A DNA stretch of 64,000 bases from Lactobacillales bacterium (GCA_031261175.1 JAISJW010000018.1:1-64000); one strand, 5' to 3'; numbered from the stretch's first letter, positions 53,006-62,928 are shown. A program made the numbers and translations. The notes: a model not told the origin generated them from the letters alone.

Positions 53006-53269
53006 TTACGCTTTTTCAACCACAACTAAGTGTTTGATAGTGTCAATCATTCCGTTGATAGCAACGTTTTCAGTTTTGACAACTGATGAGTTGATTTTAG
53101 TCAACCCTAAAGTTTTTGCAGTAGCGATTTGGTTTTTTGGACGAGCGATTAAAGATTTAACCAAAGTGATTTTCACTTCAGCGCCTTCGCCAACAAACCA
53201 GCTAGTTTCTTTAGCAACTTGAGCAGCTTTAGCAGCTACTACGGCAGTACGACTTGATTTAATAGCCAT
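53006..53269 (-). CDS. rpmD: Ribosomal protein uL30 with N-terminal extension
   Basis: 87 residues; bacterial uL30 usually has about 60. The uL30 fold begins near residue 31 (VKITLVKSLIARPKNQ) and ends KHLVVVEKA. The first 30 residues (MAIKSSRTAVVAAKAAQVAKETSWFVGEG) are extra. The ATG at 53269 has an AGGAGG site, and the extension contains no alternative start with a ribosome site, so it is probably translated. Confidence 0.93.
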   Translation of the reverse strand: MAIKSSRTAVVAAKAAQVAKETSWFVGEGAEVKITLVKSLIARPKNQIATAKTLGLTKINSSVVKTENVAINGMIDTIKHLVVVEKA

Positions 53270-53285
53270 TGTTTGTTTGTCCTCC

Positions 53286-53777
53286 TTATCCTAAATCTGC
53301 AACTGATACGCCGCGTAATTCAGCGACTTCTTCAGCGCGTTTTAATTGTTTTAATCCATCAACAGTAGCACGAACCACGTTAATAGGAGTGTTAGAACCT
53401 AATGATTTAGATGTTACATCATGAACACCAGCTAATTCTAGTACGGCACGAACCGCTCCACCAGCTGCTACCCCAGAACCTTCTACGGCAGGTTTGATCA
53501 GGATGCGTCCACCACAGAAAGTACCAATTACTTCGTGAGGGACAGTAGTTCCAACCATAGGAACTTCAATTAAGTTTTTCTTAGCGTCTTCGATAGCTTT
53601 ACGGATAGCTTCTGGTACTTCTTGAGCTTTACCAGTTCCGAAACCTACTTGACCATTTCTGTTACCTACAACTACTAATGCAGCAAAACGTAGACGGCGT
53701 CCACCTTTAACTACTTTAGTTACACGGTTGATCGCAACAACGCGTTCTTCAAATTCAGGTGTTTCTAAATAAGCCAT
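53286..53777 (-). CDS. rpsE: Ribosomal protein uS5
   Basis: 163 residues, with double-stranded-RNA-binding N-terminal domain ([30 protein letters not shown]) and the conserved [19 protein letters not shown]. Needed for decoding accuracy. Confidence 0.98.
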   Translation of the reverse strand: MAYLETPEFEERVVAINRVTKVVKGGRRLRFAALVVVGNRNGQVGFGTGKAQEVPEAIRKAIEDAKKNLIEVPMVGTTVPHEVIGTFCGGRILIKPAVEGSGVAAGGAVRAVLELAGVHDVTSKSLGSNTPINVVRATVDGLKQLKRAEEVAELRGVSVADLG

Positions 53778-53798
53778 TTTAATATGAACTCCCTTCTA

Positions 53799-54155
53799 CT
53801 AGAATTTAAGGCCGTTTTCACGAGCAGCTTCTGCAAGAGCAGCTACGCGTCCGTGGTATAAGTAACCACCACGGTCGAAGACGACTTTCTCAATTTTTGC
53901 TGATACTGCGCGTTTGGCAACTAATGCACCAACAGCGGCAGCTTGTTCAGTCTTTGTTGAACCCTTAACTTCTTTGTCAAGAGTTGAGGCACTTGCTAGC
54001 GTTACACCCGCTACGTCATCAATGACTTGCGCGTAGATGTTTGAGTTAGAACGGTAAACGTTCAGACGTGGGCACTCAGCAGTACCAGAGATTTTAGAAC
54101 GAACACGGGCGTGACGCGCCTGACGTGTTTTGTTTTTATCTGGTTTGTTAATCAC
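53799..54155 (-). CDS. rplR: Ribosomal protein uL18
   Basis: 118 residues starting at GTG 54155 ([20 protein letters not shown]), 8 bases after TTGGAGG. A longer frame to 54170 begins inside this ribosome site. Contains [18 protein letters not shown] and ends RENGLKF. Binds 5S rRNA. Confidence 0.96.
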   Translation of the reverse strand: MINKPDKNKTRQARHARVRSKISGTAECPRLNVYRSNSNIYAQVIDDVAGVTLASASTLDKEVKGSTKTEQAAAVGALVAKRAVSAKIEKVVFDRGGYLYHGRVAALAEAARENGLKF

Positions 54156-54247
54156 AGTGTTTTCCTCCAAAATTATTTCCTTAACGCACCGATGGGCAAT
54201 TGCCTACCGGCACTCGGATTAACAAGTTGTATAAATAGTAAATAAAA

Positions 54248-54784
54248 TTATTTACCAGTTTTACCTTCTTTACGACGAACGTATTCGCCAACGTAACGGA
54301 TCCCTTTACCTTTATAAGGCTCTGGAGGACGTACTCCACGGATGTTAGCAGCGATTTCGCCGACAACTTCTTTAGAGATTCCTTTAACCGTAATTTGTGT
54401 TTGTGAAGGCACTTCGAAAGTGATTCCTTCAGGCGCATCGATTTCCTCAGGGTGAGATTTACCAACGCTCAACACTAGTTTTTTACCTTGCAATTGTGCA
54501 CGGTAACCAACCCCAACAAGCTCAAGAGCTTTTTCGAAACCTTCAGAAACACCAACAACCATGTTGTTGAAGTTAGCACGAGTAGTTCCGTGGATTGTTT
54601 TCATTTCTTTTGAATCATTCGGGCGAGTGAATGTTACTTCAGCGCCTTCGTGGTTCAATGTAATATCTGATGACAATGTACGAGTTAATTCCCCTTTAGG
54701 GCCTTTAACAGTAACGTCAGAACCATTTTGTTTGATTTCAACGCCAGCAGGGATAACTACGATCTTATTACCAATACGACTCAT
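54248..54784 (-). CDS. rplF: Ribosomal protein uL6
   Basis: 178 residues, [17 protein letters not shown], with C-terminal [28 protein letters not shown] 77-base spacer with palindromic GGCAATTGCC (54194-54203) follows before rplR. Confidence 0.98.
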   Translation of the reverse strand: MSRIGNKIVVIPAGVEIKQNGSDVTVKGPKGELTRTLSSDITLNHEGAEVTFTRPNDSKEMKTIHGTTRANFNNMVVGVSEGFEKALELVGVGYRAQLQGKKLVLSVGKSHPEEIDAPEGITFEVPSQTQITVKGISKEVVGEIAANIRGVRPPEPYKGKGIRYVGEYVRRKEGKTGK

Positions 54785-54799
54785 TGTTTTACCCCTTTC

Positions 54800-55198
54800 T
54801 TACCATACATAGGCGATTACTTCGCCGCCGATATTTTTTTGACGAGCTTCTTTGTCAGTGACAACACCTTCAGAAGTCGAAATAATTGCGATACCTAGAC
54901 CGTTAAGGACTTTAGGCACGTCGTCAGATTTAACGTATGCACGTAAACCTGGTTTAGAGATACGTTTCAAGTTAGTGATAACGCGTTCACCATTCTTACC
55001 GTATTTCAAGAATACGCGAATGATTCCTTGTTTACTATCTTCGATATATTCGAAATCGCGGATGAAACCTTGAGCTTTCAAAATTTCAGCGATATCACGT
55101 TTGATTTTTGATGCAGGAACTTCTAAAGATTCGTGCTTAACTTGGTTAGCATTACGAATACGTGTTAGAAAATCCGCAATTGGATCTGTCATAACCAT
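54800..55198 (-). CDS. rpsH: Ribosomal protein uS8
   Basis: 132 residues, [23 protein letters not shown], ending GGEVIAYVW. The second ATG (residue 3) is equally likely as the start. Early assembly protein and, in other bacteria, translational repressor of the spc operon. Confidence 0.98.
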   Translation of the reverse strand: MVMTDPIADFLTRIRNANQVKHESLEVPASKIKRDIAEILKAQGFIRDFEYIEDSKQGIIRVFLKYGKNGERVITNLKRISKPGLRAYVKSDDVPKVLNGLGIAIISTSEGVVTDKEARQKNIGGEVIAYVW

Positions 55199-55234
55199 GA
55201 TGTATTGTTTCCTCCTTATTAAAGAATATAAATT

Positions 55235-55420
55235 TTACCAGCTTGCTTTTTTAACACCAGGGATTTGCCCTAAGTATGCTAATTCACGGAAGCAAACACG
55301 GCAAAGTTTGAATTTGCGGTAAACTGAATGCGGACGTCCGCAACGTTCGCAACGAGTATAAGCCTGTGTAGAATGTTTAGCAGGACGTTGTTGTTTAGCA
55401 ATCATTGATTTTTTAGCCAC
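55235..55420 (-). CDS. rpsZ: Ribosomal protein uS14, zinc-binding type
   Basis: 61 residues with CERCGRPH and CRVC zinc ligands (C+ type) and C-terminal PGVKKASW, the short rpsZ form found in Gram-positive spc operons. Confidence 0.97.
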   Translation of the reverse strand: MAKKSMIAKQQRPAKHSTQAYTRCERCGRPHSVYRKFKLCRVCFRELAYLGQIPGVKKASW

Positions 55421-55437
55421 GATATTTACCTCCTATA

Positions 55438-55977
55438 TTATTTTGCAAATGGCATTCCTAGTAGTGTTAATAATTCACGAGATTCTTCGTCAGTGTTAGC
55501 AGTTGTAACAATAACGATATCCATACCGCGAACTTTATCTACTAAATCGTAATCGATTTCTGGGAAAATTAATTGTTCTTTAACGCCTAGTGTGTAGTTA
55601 CCGCGTCCATCGAACGCTTTTTTACTAACACCGTGGAAGTCACGGACACGAGGTAGAGTAACAGATACTAATTTATCTAGAAATTCATACATTCTTTCGC
55701 CACGAAGAGTAACTTTAGCACCGATTGGCATACCTTCACGAAGGCGGAAACCGGCGATAGATTTTTTAGCTTTAGTGATCAACGGTTGTTGACCAGTAAT
55801 TTTAGCTAATTCTTCAACAGCTTTGTCTAGGTTTTTAGCGTTGCTTACAGCATCACCAACACCCATGTTAACAACGATTTTTTCAACTTTAGGAGCTTGC
55901 ATTACAGATTTGTAATCAAATTTCTCAACTAAAGCCGGAACAATCTCTTTAGAGTATTTTTCTTTTAAACGACTCAT
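55438..55977 (-). CDS. rplE: Ribosomal protein uL5
   Basis: 179 residues, [29 protein letters not shown], with [20 protein letters not shown] at the end. Binds 5S rRNA and contacts P-site tRNA. Confidence 0.98.
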   Translation of the reverse strand: MSRLKEKYSKEIVPALVEKFDYKSVMQAPKVEKIVVNMGVGDAVSNAKNLDKAVEELAKITGQQPLITKAKKSIAGFRLREGMPIGAKVTLRGERMYEFLDKLVSVTLPRVRDFHGVSKKAFDGRGNYTLGVKEQLIFPEIDYDLVDKVRGMDIVIVTTANTDEESRELLTLLGMPFAK

Positions 55978-55997
55978 TTAACTATTCTCCTTCCCTC

Positions 55998-56303
55998 TTA
56001 GTCTAAGATTTCGCCAGTCTTTTTAGAGTAGCGAACTTTTTTACCGTCAACGACTTTGTATCCAATACGTCCAGCAACACCGTTTTTGTCTAAGACTTGA
56101 ACGTTTGATGCGTTGATTGGAGCTTCGAACTCAACGATACCACCTTGAGGGTTAGCGTTGTTTGGTTTTTGATGTTTTTTAGCTAAGGCAATGCCTTCAA
56201 CCACAACTTTGTTTGTTTTTGGTGAAGCAGATAAAACAACACCTGTTTTACCTTTATCTTTACCAGTGATAACTTTTACTTTATCGCCTTTTTTAACGAA
56301 CAT
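55998..56303 (-). CDS. rplX: Ribosomal protein uL24
   Basis: 101 residues, [21 protein letters not shown] (KOW motif). ATG 56303 follows AGGAGG by 8 bases; a longer frame to 56348 extends into the structured spacer and has no ribosome site. Confidence 0.97.
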   Translation of the reverse strand: MFVKKGDKVKVITGKDKGKTGVVLSASPKTNKVVVEGIALAKKHQKPNNANPQGGIVEFEAPINASNVQVLDKNGVAGRIGYKVVDGKKVRYSKKTGEILD

Positions 56304-56337
56304 TTTATGTTCCTCCTTTATTTTCTTACGCGAATCT

Positions 56338-56485
56338 AAGATTCGCACCCTTCTTCTCTAGGCAAGTGAAGCAGGGGACTTGCTAGGCAGTTTTGAGCTG
56401 AGCTCTTGCTCAGAGCGGAGCTCTTCGCATGAGTTCGTTCGCCCGCGGGGCGAACCCAACTTGCCCAGGCTTTTATTTTGCGATT
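56338..56485 (-). other. Multi-hairpin spacer between rplN and rplX
   Basis: About 190 bases separate two genes that are usually adjacent. On the minus strand the spacer holds four inverted repeats: GTTCGCCC/GGGCGAAC; GAGCTC repeated on either side of CGCTCTGAGCAA; CTAGCAAGT/ACTTGCCTAG; and GCGAATCT/AGATTCGC. Two copies of the GGCAAGT heptamer are included. GC content is higher than in the flanking genes. No reading frame is supported. Confidence 0.7.
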
Positions 56486-56492
56486 TTATATC

Positions 56493-56861
56493 TTAAAGAA
56501 CCTCTGGAGCTAAAGATACGATCTTCATGAAGTTGGCATCGCGAAGTTCGCGGGCAACTGGGCCAAAGATACGTGTTCCACGAGGGGCGTTGTCATCACG
56601 GATGAGTACACACGCGTTTTCGTCAAATTTGATATAAGATCCATCGGCACGACGAGCACCAGTTTTTGTGCGAACGATAACGGCTTTAACAACGTCACCT
56701 TTTTTCACACCGCCACCAGGAGCTGCATGTTTAACCGTGCAGACAATAACGTCACCGATGTTAGCAATTTTACGACCAGATCCGCCTAGAACTTTGATAG
56801 TAAGGACTTCCTTAGCACCAGAGTTATCAGCGACTTTTAAACGACTTTCTGATTGAATCAC
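56493..56861 (-). CDS. rplN: Ribosomal protein uL14
   Basis: 122 residues, [27 protein letters not shown], ending [20 protein letters not shown] tail (here [17 protein letters not shown]). Interface protein that binds near the L19 bridge. Confidence 0.98.
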   Translation of the reverse strand: MIQSESRLKVADNSGAKEVLTIKVLGGSGRKIANIGDVIVCTVKHAAPGGGVKKGDVVKAVIVRTKTGARRADGSYIKFDENACVLIRDDNAPRGTRIFGPVARELRDANFMKIVSLAPEVL

Positions 56862-56910
56862 TTTGTTTGTTCCTCCTTAATTTAGTAATTAATTGTTAAG
56901 GATAACTCGA

Positions 56911-57180
56911 TTAAATCACAACTGCTTCTTGAACAACCTCTAATAAACGGAAGCGTTTTGTTGCAGATAATGGGCGAGTTTCCATAATAGTAACGATATC
57001 GCCTTCTTTAGCGATGTTGTTTTCATCATGAGCTTTGTATTTTTTAGAGTAGTTCAAGCGTTTACCGTAAACTTTGTGGTTTACTTTAGTTTCAACTACA
57101 ACTGTAATAGTTTTATCCATCTTGTCTGAAACGACGCGACCTTGATAAACTTTACGTTTATTTCTTTTTTCTTCAGCCAT
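56911..57180 (-). CDS. rpsQ: Ribosomal protein uS17
   Basis: 89 residues, [22 protein letters not shown], with the [19 protein letters not shown] segment. Binds 16S rRNA in the lower body. Confidence 0.98.
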   Translation of the reverse strand: MAEEKRNKRKVYQGRVVSDKMDKTITVVVETKVNHKVYGKRLNYSKKYKAHDENNIAKEGDIVTIMETRPLSATKRFRLLEVVQEAVVI

Positions 57181-57204
57181 TATAACTTTTTCTCCTTTCC
57201 GCTA

Positions 57205-57393
57205 TTATGCTTGTGCGCGTAAAACTGTTTTCACGCGAGCAATTGTTTTCTTAACTTCTTTGATTTGAGCAGTGTTTTCTAATTGCCCAGTCGCAAGTTG
57301 GAAACGCAAGTTAAATAACTCTTGTTTCAACTGTGCTTCTTTCGCTACTAATTCTTCAGTAGATAGAGCTTTGATTTCAGCGATAGTTGCCAT
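57205..57393 (-). CDS. rpmC: Ribosomal protein uL29
   Basis: 62 residues, two helices: [31 protein letters not shown] and [17 protein letters not shown]. Its ATG overlaps the rplP stop by one base (57393). Confidence 0.97.
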   Translation of the reverse strand: MATIAEIKALSTEELVAKEAQLKQELFNLRFQLATGQLENTAQIKEVKKTIARVKTVLRAQA

Positions 57394-57809
57394 TATTTAA
57401 CTTCCTCCTTCTTAACGATTTTAGTTTTCATTGGTAATTTGTGAGACGCAAGGCGTAAAGCTTCGCGAGCTACATCATCAGGAACACCGGCAATTTCAAA
57501 CATGAATTTGCCACGTTTCACTGGAGATACCCAACCTTCGGGAGCCCCTTTACCACTACCCATCCGAACCCCAATTGGTTTAGATGTATAAGATTTGTGA
57601 GGGAAGATTTTGATCCAAACTTTACCACCACGTTTCATATAACGAGTCATAGCGATACGAGCAGCTTCGATTTGACGGTTTGTTACCCAATGAGATTCAA
57701 CAGCTTTGATACCCCATTCACCGAAAGTAATCTCTTTACCACCTTTAGCTTCACCGCGCATTTTCCCACGGAACTCACGACGGTGTTTTACACGTTTAGG
57801 TACTAACAT
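57393..57809 (-). CDS. rplP: Ribosomal protein uL16
   Basis: 138 residues, [24 protein letters not shown]; contains the [24 protein letters not shown] loop that contacts A-site tRNA. Two bases separate it from rpsC. Confidence 0.98.
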   Translation of the reverse strand: MLVPKRVKHRREFRGKMRGEAKGGKEITFGEWGIKAVESHWVTNRQIEAARIAMTRYMKRGGKVWIKIFPHKSYTSKPIGVRMGSGKGAPEGWVSPVKRGKFMFEIAGVPDDVAREALRLASHKLPMKTKIVKKEEVK

Positions 57810-57811
57810 GA

Positions 57812-58471
57812 TTATTTCCCTCCTTTTACAACATTTTTCTTAGTCGGAAGAATTTCACCACGGTAAATCCAAACTTTAACACCTAGTTTACCATAAGTTG
57901 TATCTGCTTCTTCCCAAGCGTAGTCAATGTCTGCGCGTAATGTGTGTAGAGGAACAGTTCCTTCAGAGTAACCTTCCGCACGAGCGATGTCAGCACCGTT
58001 CAAACGTCCAGAGACTTGAGTTTTAATTCCTTTAGCACCAGCACGCATAGTGCGTTGAATTGCTTGTTTTTGCGCACGGCGGAATGCCACACGGCCTTCT
58101 AATTGACGAGCGATACCTTCGCCGACCAATTTAGCGTTCAAATCAGGTTGTTTGATTTCAACGATGTTAACGAAAACTTTTTTGTTTGTTAATGCAGCTA
58201 ATTTAGTGCGAAGTTTTTCAACTTCAGATCCACCTTTACCGATAACGATACCAGGTTTAGCAGTGTGAATTAGAACATTTACTTTTTCAGTTGAAGCACG
58301 TTCGATTTCGACAGTCGAGATCGCAGCGTCTTTCAAGTTTGTGAAGATATATTCGCGAATTTTTAAATCTTCGTGTAAGAAGTTAGCATAATCTTTTTCA
58401 GCATACCATTTAGCTTCCCAGCCACGAATGATTCCAACACGCATACCTATTGGATGTACTTTTTGACCCAC
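57812..58471 (-). CDS. rpsC: Ribosomal protein uS3
   Basis: 219 residues, [26 protein letters not shown] domain with [12 protein letters not shown], and C-terminal [13 protein letters not shown] end ([14 protein letters not shown]). Part of the mRNA entry channel. Confidence 0.98.
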   Translation of the reverse strand: MGQKVHPIGMRVGIIRGWEAKWYAEKDYANFLHEDLKIREYIFTNLKDAAISTVEIERASTEKVNVLIHTAKPGIVIGKGGSEVEKLRTKLAALTNKKVFVNIVEIKQPDLNAKLVGEGIARQLEGRVAFRRAQKQAIQRTMRAGAKGIKTQVSGRLNGADIARAEGYSEGTVPLHTLRADIDYAWEEADTTYGKLGVKVWIYRGEILPTKKNVVKGGK

Positions 58472-58484
58472 TTTAAGCTCCTCC

Positions 58485-58832
58485 TTACTTCTCTGTCACT
58501 ACCACAGTGATGTGGCTAGTGCGTTTATTGATTGGTGAAGCAGAACCTTTAGCGCGTGGACGGAAACGTTTCATCGTTGGTCCTTCGTTAACGTATGCTT
58601 CAGTTAATACTAATTTTTCAACTTCTAAGTCGAAGTTGTTTTCTGCGTTGGCAATTGCCGAAAGAAGAACTTTCTCAATTACGCCAGCAGCTTTGTTTGG
58701 TGAGAATTTCAAGATTGAGATTGCTTCACCGACGTTTTTACCACGGACAAGATCGATAACTAGACGAGCTTTACGAGGTGAAACGCGTACTGTTTTAGCA
58801 GTTGCTTTTGCTGATAAAATTTGTTCAGACAT
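58485..58832 (-). CDS. rplV: Ribosomal protein uL22
   Basis: 115 residues, with [25 protein letters not shown] and ending [16 protein letters not shown]. Its beta-hairpin lines the exit tunnel, where macrolide-resistance changes occur. Confidence 0.98.
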   Translation of the reverse strand: MSEQILSAKATAKTVRVSPRKARLVIDLVRGKNVGEAISILKFSPNKAAGVIEKVLLSAIANAENNFDLEVEKLVLTEAYVNEGPTMKRFRPRAKGSASPINKRTSHITVVVTEK

Positions 58833-58845
58833 TTATTTCTCCTCC

Positions 58846-59127
58846 TTATTTACGTTTAGATTTCTTGTCATCTTTTACGTGACCTTTATATGTACGAGTT
58901 GGCGCGAATTCACCTAATTTGTGACCTACCATATCTTCTTGAACATATACAGGAACGTGAGTTTTACCGTTATAAACGGCGATTGTGTACCCTACAAAGT
59001 TAGGGAAGATTGTTGAACGGCGAGACCAAGTTTTGATAACTTTTTTCTTCTCATTACCTTCTTGCTCAACAACTTTTTTCATCAAATGATCATCGACGAA
59101 AGGTCCTTTTTTAAGACTACGAGTCAT
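58846..59127 (-). CDS. rpsS: Ribosomal protein uS19
   Basis: 93 residues, [19 protein letters not shown], with [22 protein letters not shown]. Small-subunit head protein. Confidence 0.98.
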   Translation of the reverse strand: MTRSLKKGPFVDDHLMKKVVEQEGNEKKKVIKTWSRRSTIFPNFVGYTIAVYNGKTHVPVYVQEDMVGHKLGEFAPTRTYKGHVKDDKKSKRK

Positions 59128-59161
59128 TGTGTCTTTCCTCCTATATTATTATGCCGCTTTA

Positions 59162-59989
59162 TTATTTACGACGAGATTTAATAAGTTTGCTTGAACGTGC
59201 TTTCTTGCTACGAGTTTTGTAACCAAGAGCAGGTTGACCCCAAGGTGATACTGGAGCTTTACGTCCGATTGGTGCGCGTCCTTCACCACCACCGTGTGGG
59301 TGATCGTTCGGGTTCATTACAGATCCACGAACTGTAGGGCGTTTACCTAAGTGACGAGATTTACCAGCTTTACCAATGTTGATCAAGCTATGTTGTTCGT
59401 TACCGACAACACCGATTGTAGCGCGGCAAGTTGCAAGAACTAGACGAACTTCACCAGATGTCAAACGGACTAAAACATATTTGCCTTCACGACCAAGGAT
59501 TTGAGCGCTTGCTCCAGCTGAACGGACTAATTGCCCACCTTTACCAGGTTTCAATTCCACGTTGTGGATTTGAGTTCCGACTGGAATGTTAGCTAGTGGT
59601 AATGCGTTACCAACTTTGATATCGGCATCAACACCACTTACTAATTTAGCACCAACTTCTAAACCTTTAGGAGCAAGGATGTAAGTTTTGATACCATTTT
59701 CGTAGTGTAATAGAGCGATGTTAGCAGAACGGTTTGGATCGTATTCGATCGTTTTAACTGTTGCTACCACTCCGTCTAAGTTACGTTTAAAGTCAATAAT
59801 ACGATATTGACGTTTGTGTCCACCACCACGGTGACGAACTGTGATACGCCCGTTGTTATTACGACCAGCATTTTTGCTTAATGGCGCAAGTAACGTTTTT
59901 TCGGGTGTAGTGCTTGTGATTTCAGCATAATCACTAGCTGTCATATTACGAAGACCATTGGTCGTCGGTTTAAATTTCTTAATACCCAT
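59162..59989 (-). CDS. rplB: Ribosomal protein uL2
   Basis: 275 residues, [24 protein letters not shown]; contains [33 protein letters not shown], the most conserved ribosomal segment near the peptidyl transferase centre. Confidence 0.98.
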   Translation of the reverse strand: MGIKKFKPTTNGLRNMTASDYAEITSTTPEKTLLAPLSKNAGRNNNGRITVRHRGGGHKRQYRIIDFKRNLDGVVATVKTIEYDPNRSANIALLHYENGIKTYILAPKGLEVGAKLVSGVDADIKVGNALPLANIPVGTQIHNVELKPGKGGQLVRSAGASAQILGREGKYVLVRLTSGEVRLVLATCRATIGVVGNEQHSLINIGKAGKSRHLGKRPTVRGSVMNPNDHPHGGGEGRAPIGRKAPVSPWGQPALGYKTRSKKARSSKLIKSRRK

Positions 59990-60063
59990 TGTATTAAATT
60001 TCTCCTTCTTAATTTATTGTCCTAGTTTGCTTCTAGATATAATTACCTGTGGGAGTTAACGAA

Positions 60064-60351
60064 TTACTCAGCTTCGGCAAATAATTGGATTGAGCCTTCG
60101 CTCAATGTAACGATAGCTTTACGACGTTTGTTCGTATAACCAGCGTGTTTACCCATACGTTTGAATTTAGGTTTAACATTCAGGATGTTAACCTTAGCAA
60201 CTTTAACGCCTGGGAATGCAACTTCAACTGCTTGTTTAACAAGAGTTTTGTTAGCAGTAGTTGCCACTTCGAAAGTGTATTTGTTTTCTTCCATCGCAGC
60301 CACTGAAGATTCAGTGATGACCGGACGTTTGATAATATCTAAAATACTCAT
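60064..60351 (-). CDS. rplW: Ribosomal protein uL23
   Basis: 95 residues, [27 protein letters not shown]. Exit-tunnel docking site for trigger factor and SRP. Its ATG overlaps the rplD stop (60351). Confidence 0.98.
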   Translation of the reverse strand: MSILDIIKRPVITESSVAAMEENKYTFEVATTANKTLVKQAVEVAFPGVKVAKVNILNVKPKFKRMGKHAGYTNKRRKAIVTLSEGSIQLFAEAE

Positions 60352-60974
60352 TATGCTAATACCTCCTCGATTTGAGCAAGTGCTGCTTGAGTCGCTACTA
60401 ATTTATCAGCGCTAACTACATCCAATACGCTAACGTTGTTAGCGAATACTACGCTAACTTTTGGCAAGTTGCGAGCTGATAGGGCAGCGAAGTCGTTGTC
60501 GTTTTCTACTACTACTAATACTTTAGTTGTAATGTCTAATTTTTCAACGATTGCTTTGAAATCTTTTGTTTTTGGTGCATCGAATGTTAATGATTCGATT
60601 GCAAGCAAGCTGCTGTTTGCAACTTTATCAGATAAAACTGATTTGATAGCTAAACGACGAACTTTTTTGTTCAACGTGTAGTTGTAAGAACGAGGCGTTG
60701 GACCGAAGACCACACCACCACCACGCCATTGTGGTGAACGGATAGATCCTTGACGAGCACGACCAGTTCCTTTTTGACGCCATGGTTTACGACCACCACC
60801 GCGGACAGCAGAACGGTTTTTAACCGAGTGTGTTCCTTGGCGAAGTGAAGCGCGTTGCATGATGATTGCGTCATAAACTACGTTCTCGTTAGGCTCAATT
60901 CCGAAGATTTCATCTTTCAATTCGATTTCGCCGTTTTTAGTTCCATCTTGTTTGTATAATGCTACTTTTGGCAT
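60351..60974 (-). CDS. rplD: Ribosomal protein uL4
   Basis: 207 residues, [25 protein letters not shown], with the tunnel loop [29 protein letters not shown]. In gamma-proteobacteria uL4 represses its own operon; in this group that is not established. Confidence 0.98.
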   Translation of the reverse strand: MPKVALYKQDGTKNGEIELKDEIFGIEPNENVVYDAIIMQRASLRQGTHSVKNRSAVRGGGRKPWRQKGTGRARQGSIRSPQWRGGGVVFGPTPRSYNYTLNKKVRRLAIKSVLSDKVANSSLLAIESLTFDAPKTKDFKAIVEKLDITTKVLVVVENDNDFAALSARNLPKVSVVFANNVSVLDVVSADKLVATQAALAQIEEVLA

Positions 60975-60999
60975 TTTGAAATTTCTCCTTTCCTAACGA

Positions 61000-61635
61000 T
61001 TACTTAGCAGCCTTGATGGCTGATTTGATTGTGATTAATGATTTTTTAGCTCCTGGAACGTTACCTTTAATTAGGATTACGTTTTTGTCAGCTAATACTT
61101 TAACGATCTCTAGGTTTTGCAAAGTAACTTTGTTGCCACCCATACGACCAGCTAAGTGTTTATTTTTGAATACTCTGTTTGGCGCAACTGGACCCATTGA
61201 ACCAGGACGACGGTGGTAACGTGATCCGTGAGCCATTGGCCCGCGTGATTGTCCGTGACGTTTGATAACGCCTTGGAAACCTTTACCTTTTGTTGTCCCT
61301 GTAACATCAACGATATCGCCTTCTGCGAATGTTTCAACAGTGATTTCTTTACCTACTTCATACTCGCTAAGCTCTACATTTCTGAATTCTTTAATGAAGC
61401 GCTTAGGAGCCGTGTTTGCTTTAGCAACATGACCTTTCGCTGGTTTGTTACTCAATACTTCACGTTTGTCATCAAAACCGACTTGGATAGCTTCGTAGCC
61501 ATCTGTTTCGATTGTTTTAACTTGCAACACTACGTTTGCAGCTGCTTCGATAACAGTAACCGGGATTAGTTCCCCACTTGCCGTAAAGATTTGAGTCATT
61601 CCAACTTTTTTACCTAAGATTCCTTTGGTAGCCAT
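61000..61635 (-). CDS. rplC: Ribosomal protein uL3
   Basis: 211 residues, [31 protein letters not shown], with [22 protein letters not shown] (the methylated-Gln region in other bacteria). Confidence 0.98.
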   Translation of the reverse strand: MATKGILGKKVGMTQIFTASGELIPVTVIEAAANVVLQVKTIETDGYEAIQVGFDDKREVLSNKPAKGHVAKANTAPKRFIKEFRNVELSEYEVGKEITVETFAEGDIVDVTGTTKGKGFQGVIKRHGQSRGPMAHGSRYHRRPGSMGPVAPNRVFKNKHLAGRMGGNKVTLQNLEIVKVLADKNVILIKGNVPGAKKSLITIKSAIKAAK

Positions 61636-61657
61636 TGTTACACCTCCTTAATCTCTT

Positions 61658-61966
61658 TTATAATTTAATTTCTACATTTACACCGCTTGGCAAGTCTAGC
61701 TTAGTTAAAGCATCAACTGTCTTCGGTGATGGGTTCACGATGTCGATTAGACGTTTGTGAGTACGCATTTCAAATTGCTCACGTGAATCTTTGTATTTGT
61801 GTGTCGCACGGATGATCGTGTAAAGTGAGCGCTCTGTTGGTAATGGAATTGGACCTGATACGTTAGCCCCAGTTCTTGTCGCTGTTTCTACAATCTTTTC
61901 CGCTGCGGCATCTAGAATACGATGCTCATAAGCTTTCAAACGGATACGAATTTTTTGTTTTGCCAT
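61658..61966 (-). CDS. rpsJ: Ribosomal protein uS10
   Basis: 102 residues, [26 protein letters not shown], with [38 protein letters not shown]. First gene of the S10 operon; also the NusE antitermination factor. Confidence 0.98.
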   Translation of the reverse strand: MAKQKIRIRLKAYEHRILDAAAEKIVETATRTGANVSGPIPLPTERSLYTIIRATHKYKDSREQFEMRTHKRLIDIVNPSPKTVDALTKLDLPSGVNVEIKL

Positions 61967-62136
61967 TGTTGTTTCTCCTCTCGCCTTAATTTTTTAATTA
62001 GACATAGCTCCGTGGAAATTCCTACATCCAGGTATGACAATGTACCCGGGTGTATCGCTACCTCCCACTTCACAGCCTTGGGCAATTTTGCCCTTGTCGT
62101 TCGCATTTACTATAGTCCCCTAGTAATAGCGCACGA
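61967..62136 (-). promoter_or_regulatory. Structured 5' leader of the S10 operon
   Basis: About 165 bases between the predicted start of transcription and rpsJ. Stems include GGGCAA-AATT-TTGCCC-type pairing at about 62078-62092 and CCCGGGT/ACCTGG around 62027-62052. A leader of this size before rpsJ commonly carries autogenous control by a ribosomal protein; I cannot tell which. Confidence 0.55.
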
Positions 62137-62141
62137 AGGAT

Positions 62142-62170
62142 ATTATACCCTTTTTTAGGGGTCTGACGCA
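62142..62170 (-). promoter_or_regulatory. S10 operon promoter
   Basis: Minus-strand TATAAT (62142-62147) with TTGCGT 18 bases upstream. It drives the operon of about 14 kb. The stretch 62171-62320 shows only a small hairpin (GGCTGCGGAAGCC) and no gene. Confidence 0.75.
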
Positions 62171-62324
62171 AACAAAAAGCAAATAAGTAAGGTTTTTGTT
62201 AATATTTAGATTTTTGTTCTGTCGTTTATGGCTGCGGAAGCCTATAAACTCTACTTCCACGCACGGAACACACGGCAACGTTGGCACGGTTAAACTTTTC
62301 TTAATTTAACAATTCACTTTTTCG

Positions 62325-62480
62325 TTGAAATTCCACGGCGTATTTGTTATTATATGGGTATAGAAAAGGCCGACGCTGTGAACGCCGACCCTTCCTACCC
62401 AAGGTCATCAATTGATGGCAACCGTTTGAATTATGGACTAATCCAAAACAGTCAAAGTTTTTAGTGGATTAGTCTTTTTG
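62325..62480 (+). ncRNA. Candidate antisense RNA of a type I toxin-antitoxin locus
   Basis: Plus-strand promoter TTGAAA (62325-62330), 17-base spacer, TATTAT (62348-62353), start near 62360. The RNA contains a stem GGCCGACGCT/AGCGTCGGCC-like region and ends at a strong terminator (GACTAATCC/GGATTAGTC, 62436-62474, then TTTTTG). Its 3' end overlaps the end of the small hydrophobic gene on the other strand, the layout of Fst-type and Hol-Tox-type systems. Confidence 0.5.
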
Positions 62481-62558
62481 TTTGCTCTCAGATTTAACGA
62501 CTATCATAACGACTTGAATTACAAGTGTTAAAATAGCGCATACGTCTGTGACTGACAC
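62469..62558 (-). CDS. 29-residue hydrophobic peptide, holin-like toxin candidate
   Basis: Starts at GTG 62558: VSVTDVCAILTLVIQVVMIV, then a charged tail VKSESKQKD. One helix with a Lys-rich end is typical of small type I toxins in Lactobacillales. A weak AGAAGG site is 7 bases upstream. The stop lies inside the terminator of the opposing RNA. The upstream frame is closed by a TAG at 62571, so it may also be a truncated relic. Confidence 0.45.
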   Translation of the reverse strand: MSVTDVCAILTLVIQVVMIVVKSESKQKD

Positions 62559-62570
62559 TAAGACAACCTT

Positions 62571-62675
62571 CTACGCTTCGCTACGCATGGGTTTCCCTAA
62601 GCTCTTCGCTTGCTCCGCAAGCTCAATCGCTAAGGTCAACCACATCCTTCCACCAGATTTCGTGTGTATGCTCAT
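62571..62675 (-). CDS. 34-residue leader ORF upstream of the toxin candidate
   Basis: ATG 62675 with a better ribosome site (AGAAGGTGG) than the toxin, MSIHTKSGGRMWLTLAIELA, ending KPMRSEA. It is in the same frame as the 29-residue peptide and ends 12 bases before its start. It could be a translational-coupling leader or the N-terminal half of one ancestral gene interrupted by a stop. Confidence 0.35.
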   Translation of the reverse strand: MSIHTKSGGRMWLTLAIELAEQAKSLGKPMRSEA

Positions 62676-62744
62676 AGGCACCACCTTCTTTCCGTTGCAA
62701 TTCGGTTACCACCATTCAACTTTCTTAGGTAACATAGGATAAAA

Positions 62745-62813
62745 AAATTACCCTATACTATATATATACGTATTTTTTTGCGTTTTGTTACATTTTTCGG
62801 CAAAATAATTCAA
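62745..62813 (-). promoter_or_regulatory. TACGTATA-type promoter block, copy D (toxin locus)
   Basis: TGCCGAAAAATGTAAC, AAAACGC, A run, TACGTATA (62765-62772), TATATAGTATAGGG. The next minus-strand start codon is the 34-codon ORF, about 90 bases downstream, so this block would drive the toxin candidate. Confidence 0.6.
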
Positions 62814-62928
62814 AAAACTTCAAATTTTTTTACAAAACGACTCCATCACGCAAAAACCGGGCAAAATTCAGATGAAATTTAGCAATTTTCGCCCGTTTGA
62901 AGTCGATTTTTGCGGCTTTAAAAATGCT

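Noticed and set aside
62548..62742. 64-codon plus-strand frame across the toxin candidate
   Set aside because: Lies opposite a promoter and ribosome site on the minus strand; composition is not protein-like.
62142..62813. Copy D of the TACGTATA block as the S10 operon promoter
   Set aside because: A good sigma-A promoter lies at 62142-62170 directly before the rpsJ leader; block D is some 600 bases away with a toxin-like locus between.
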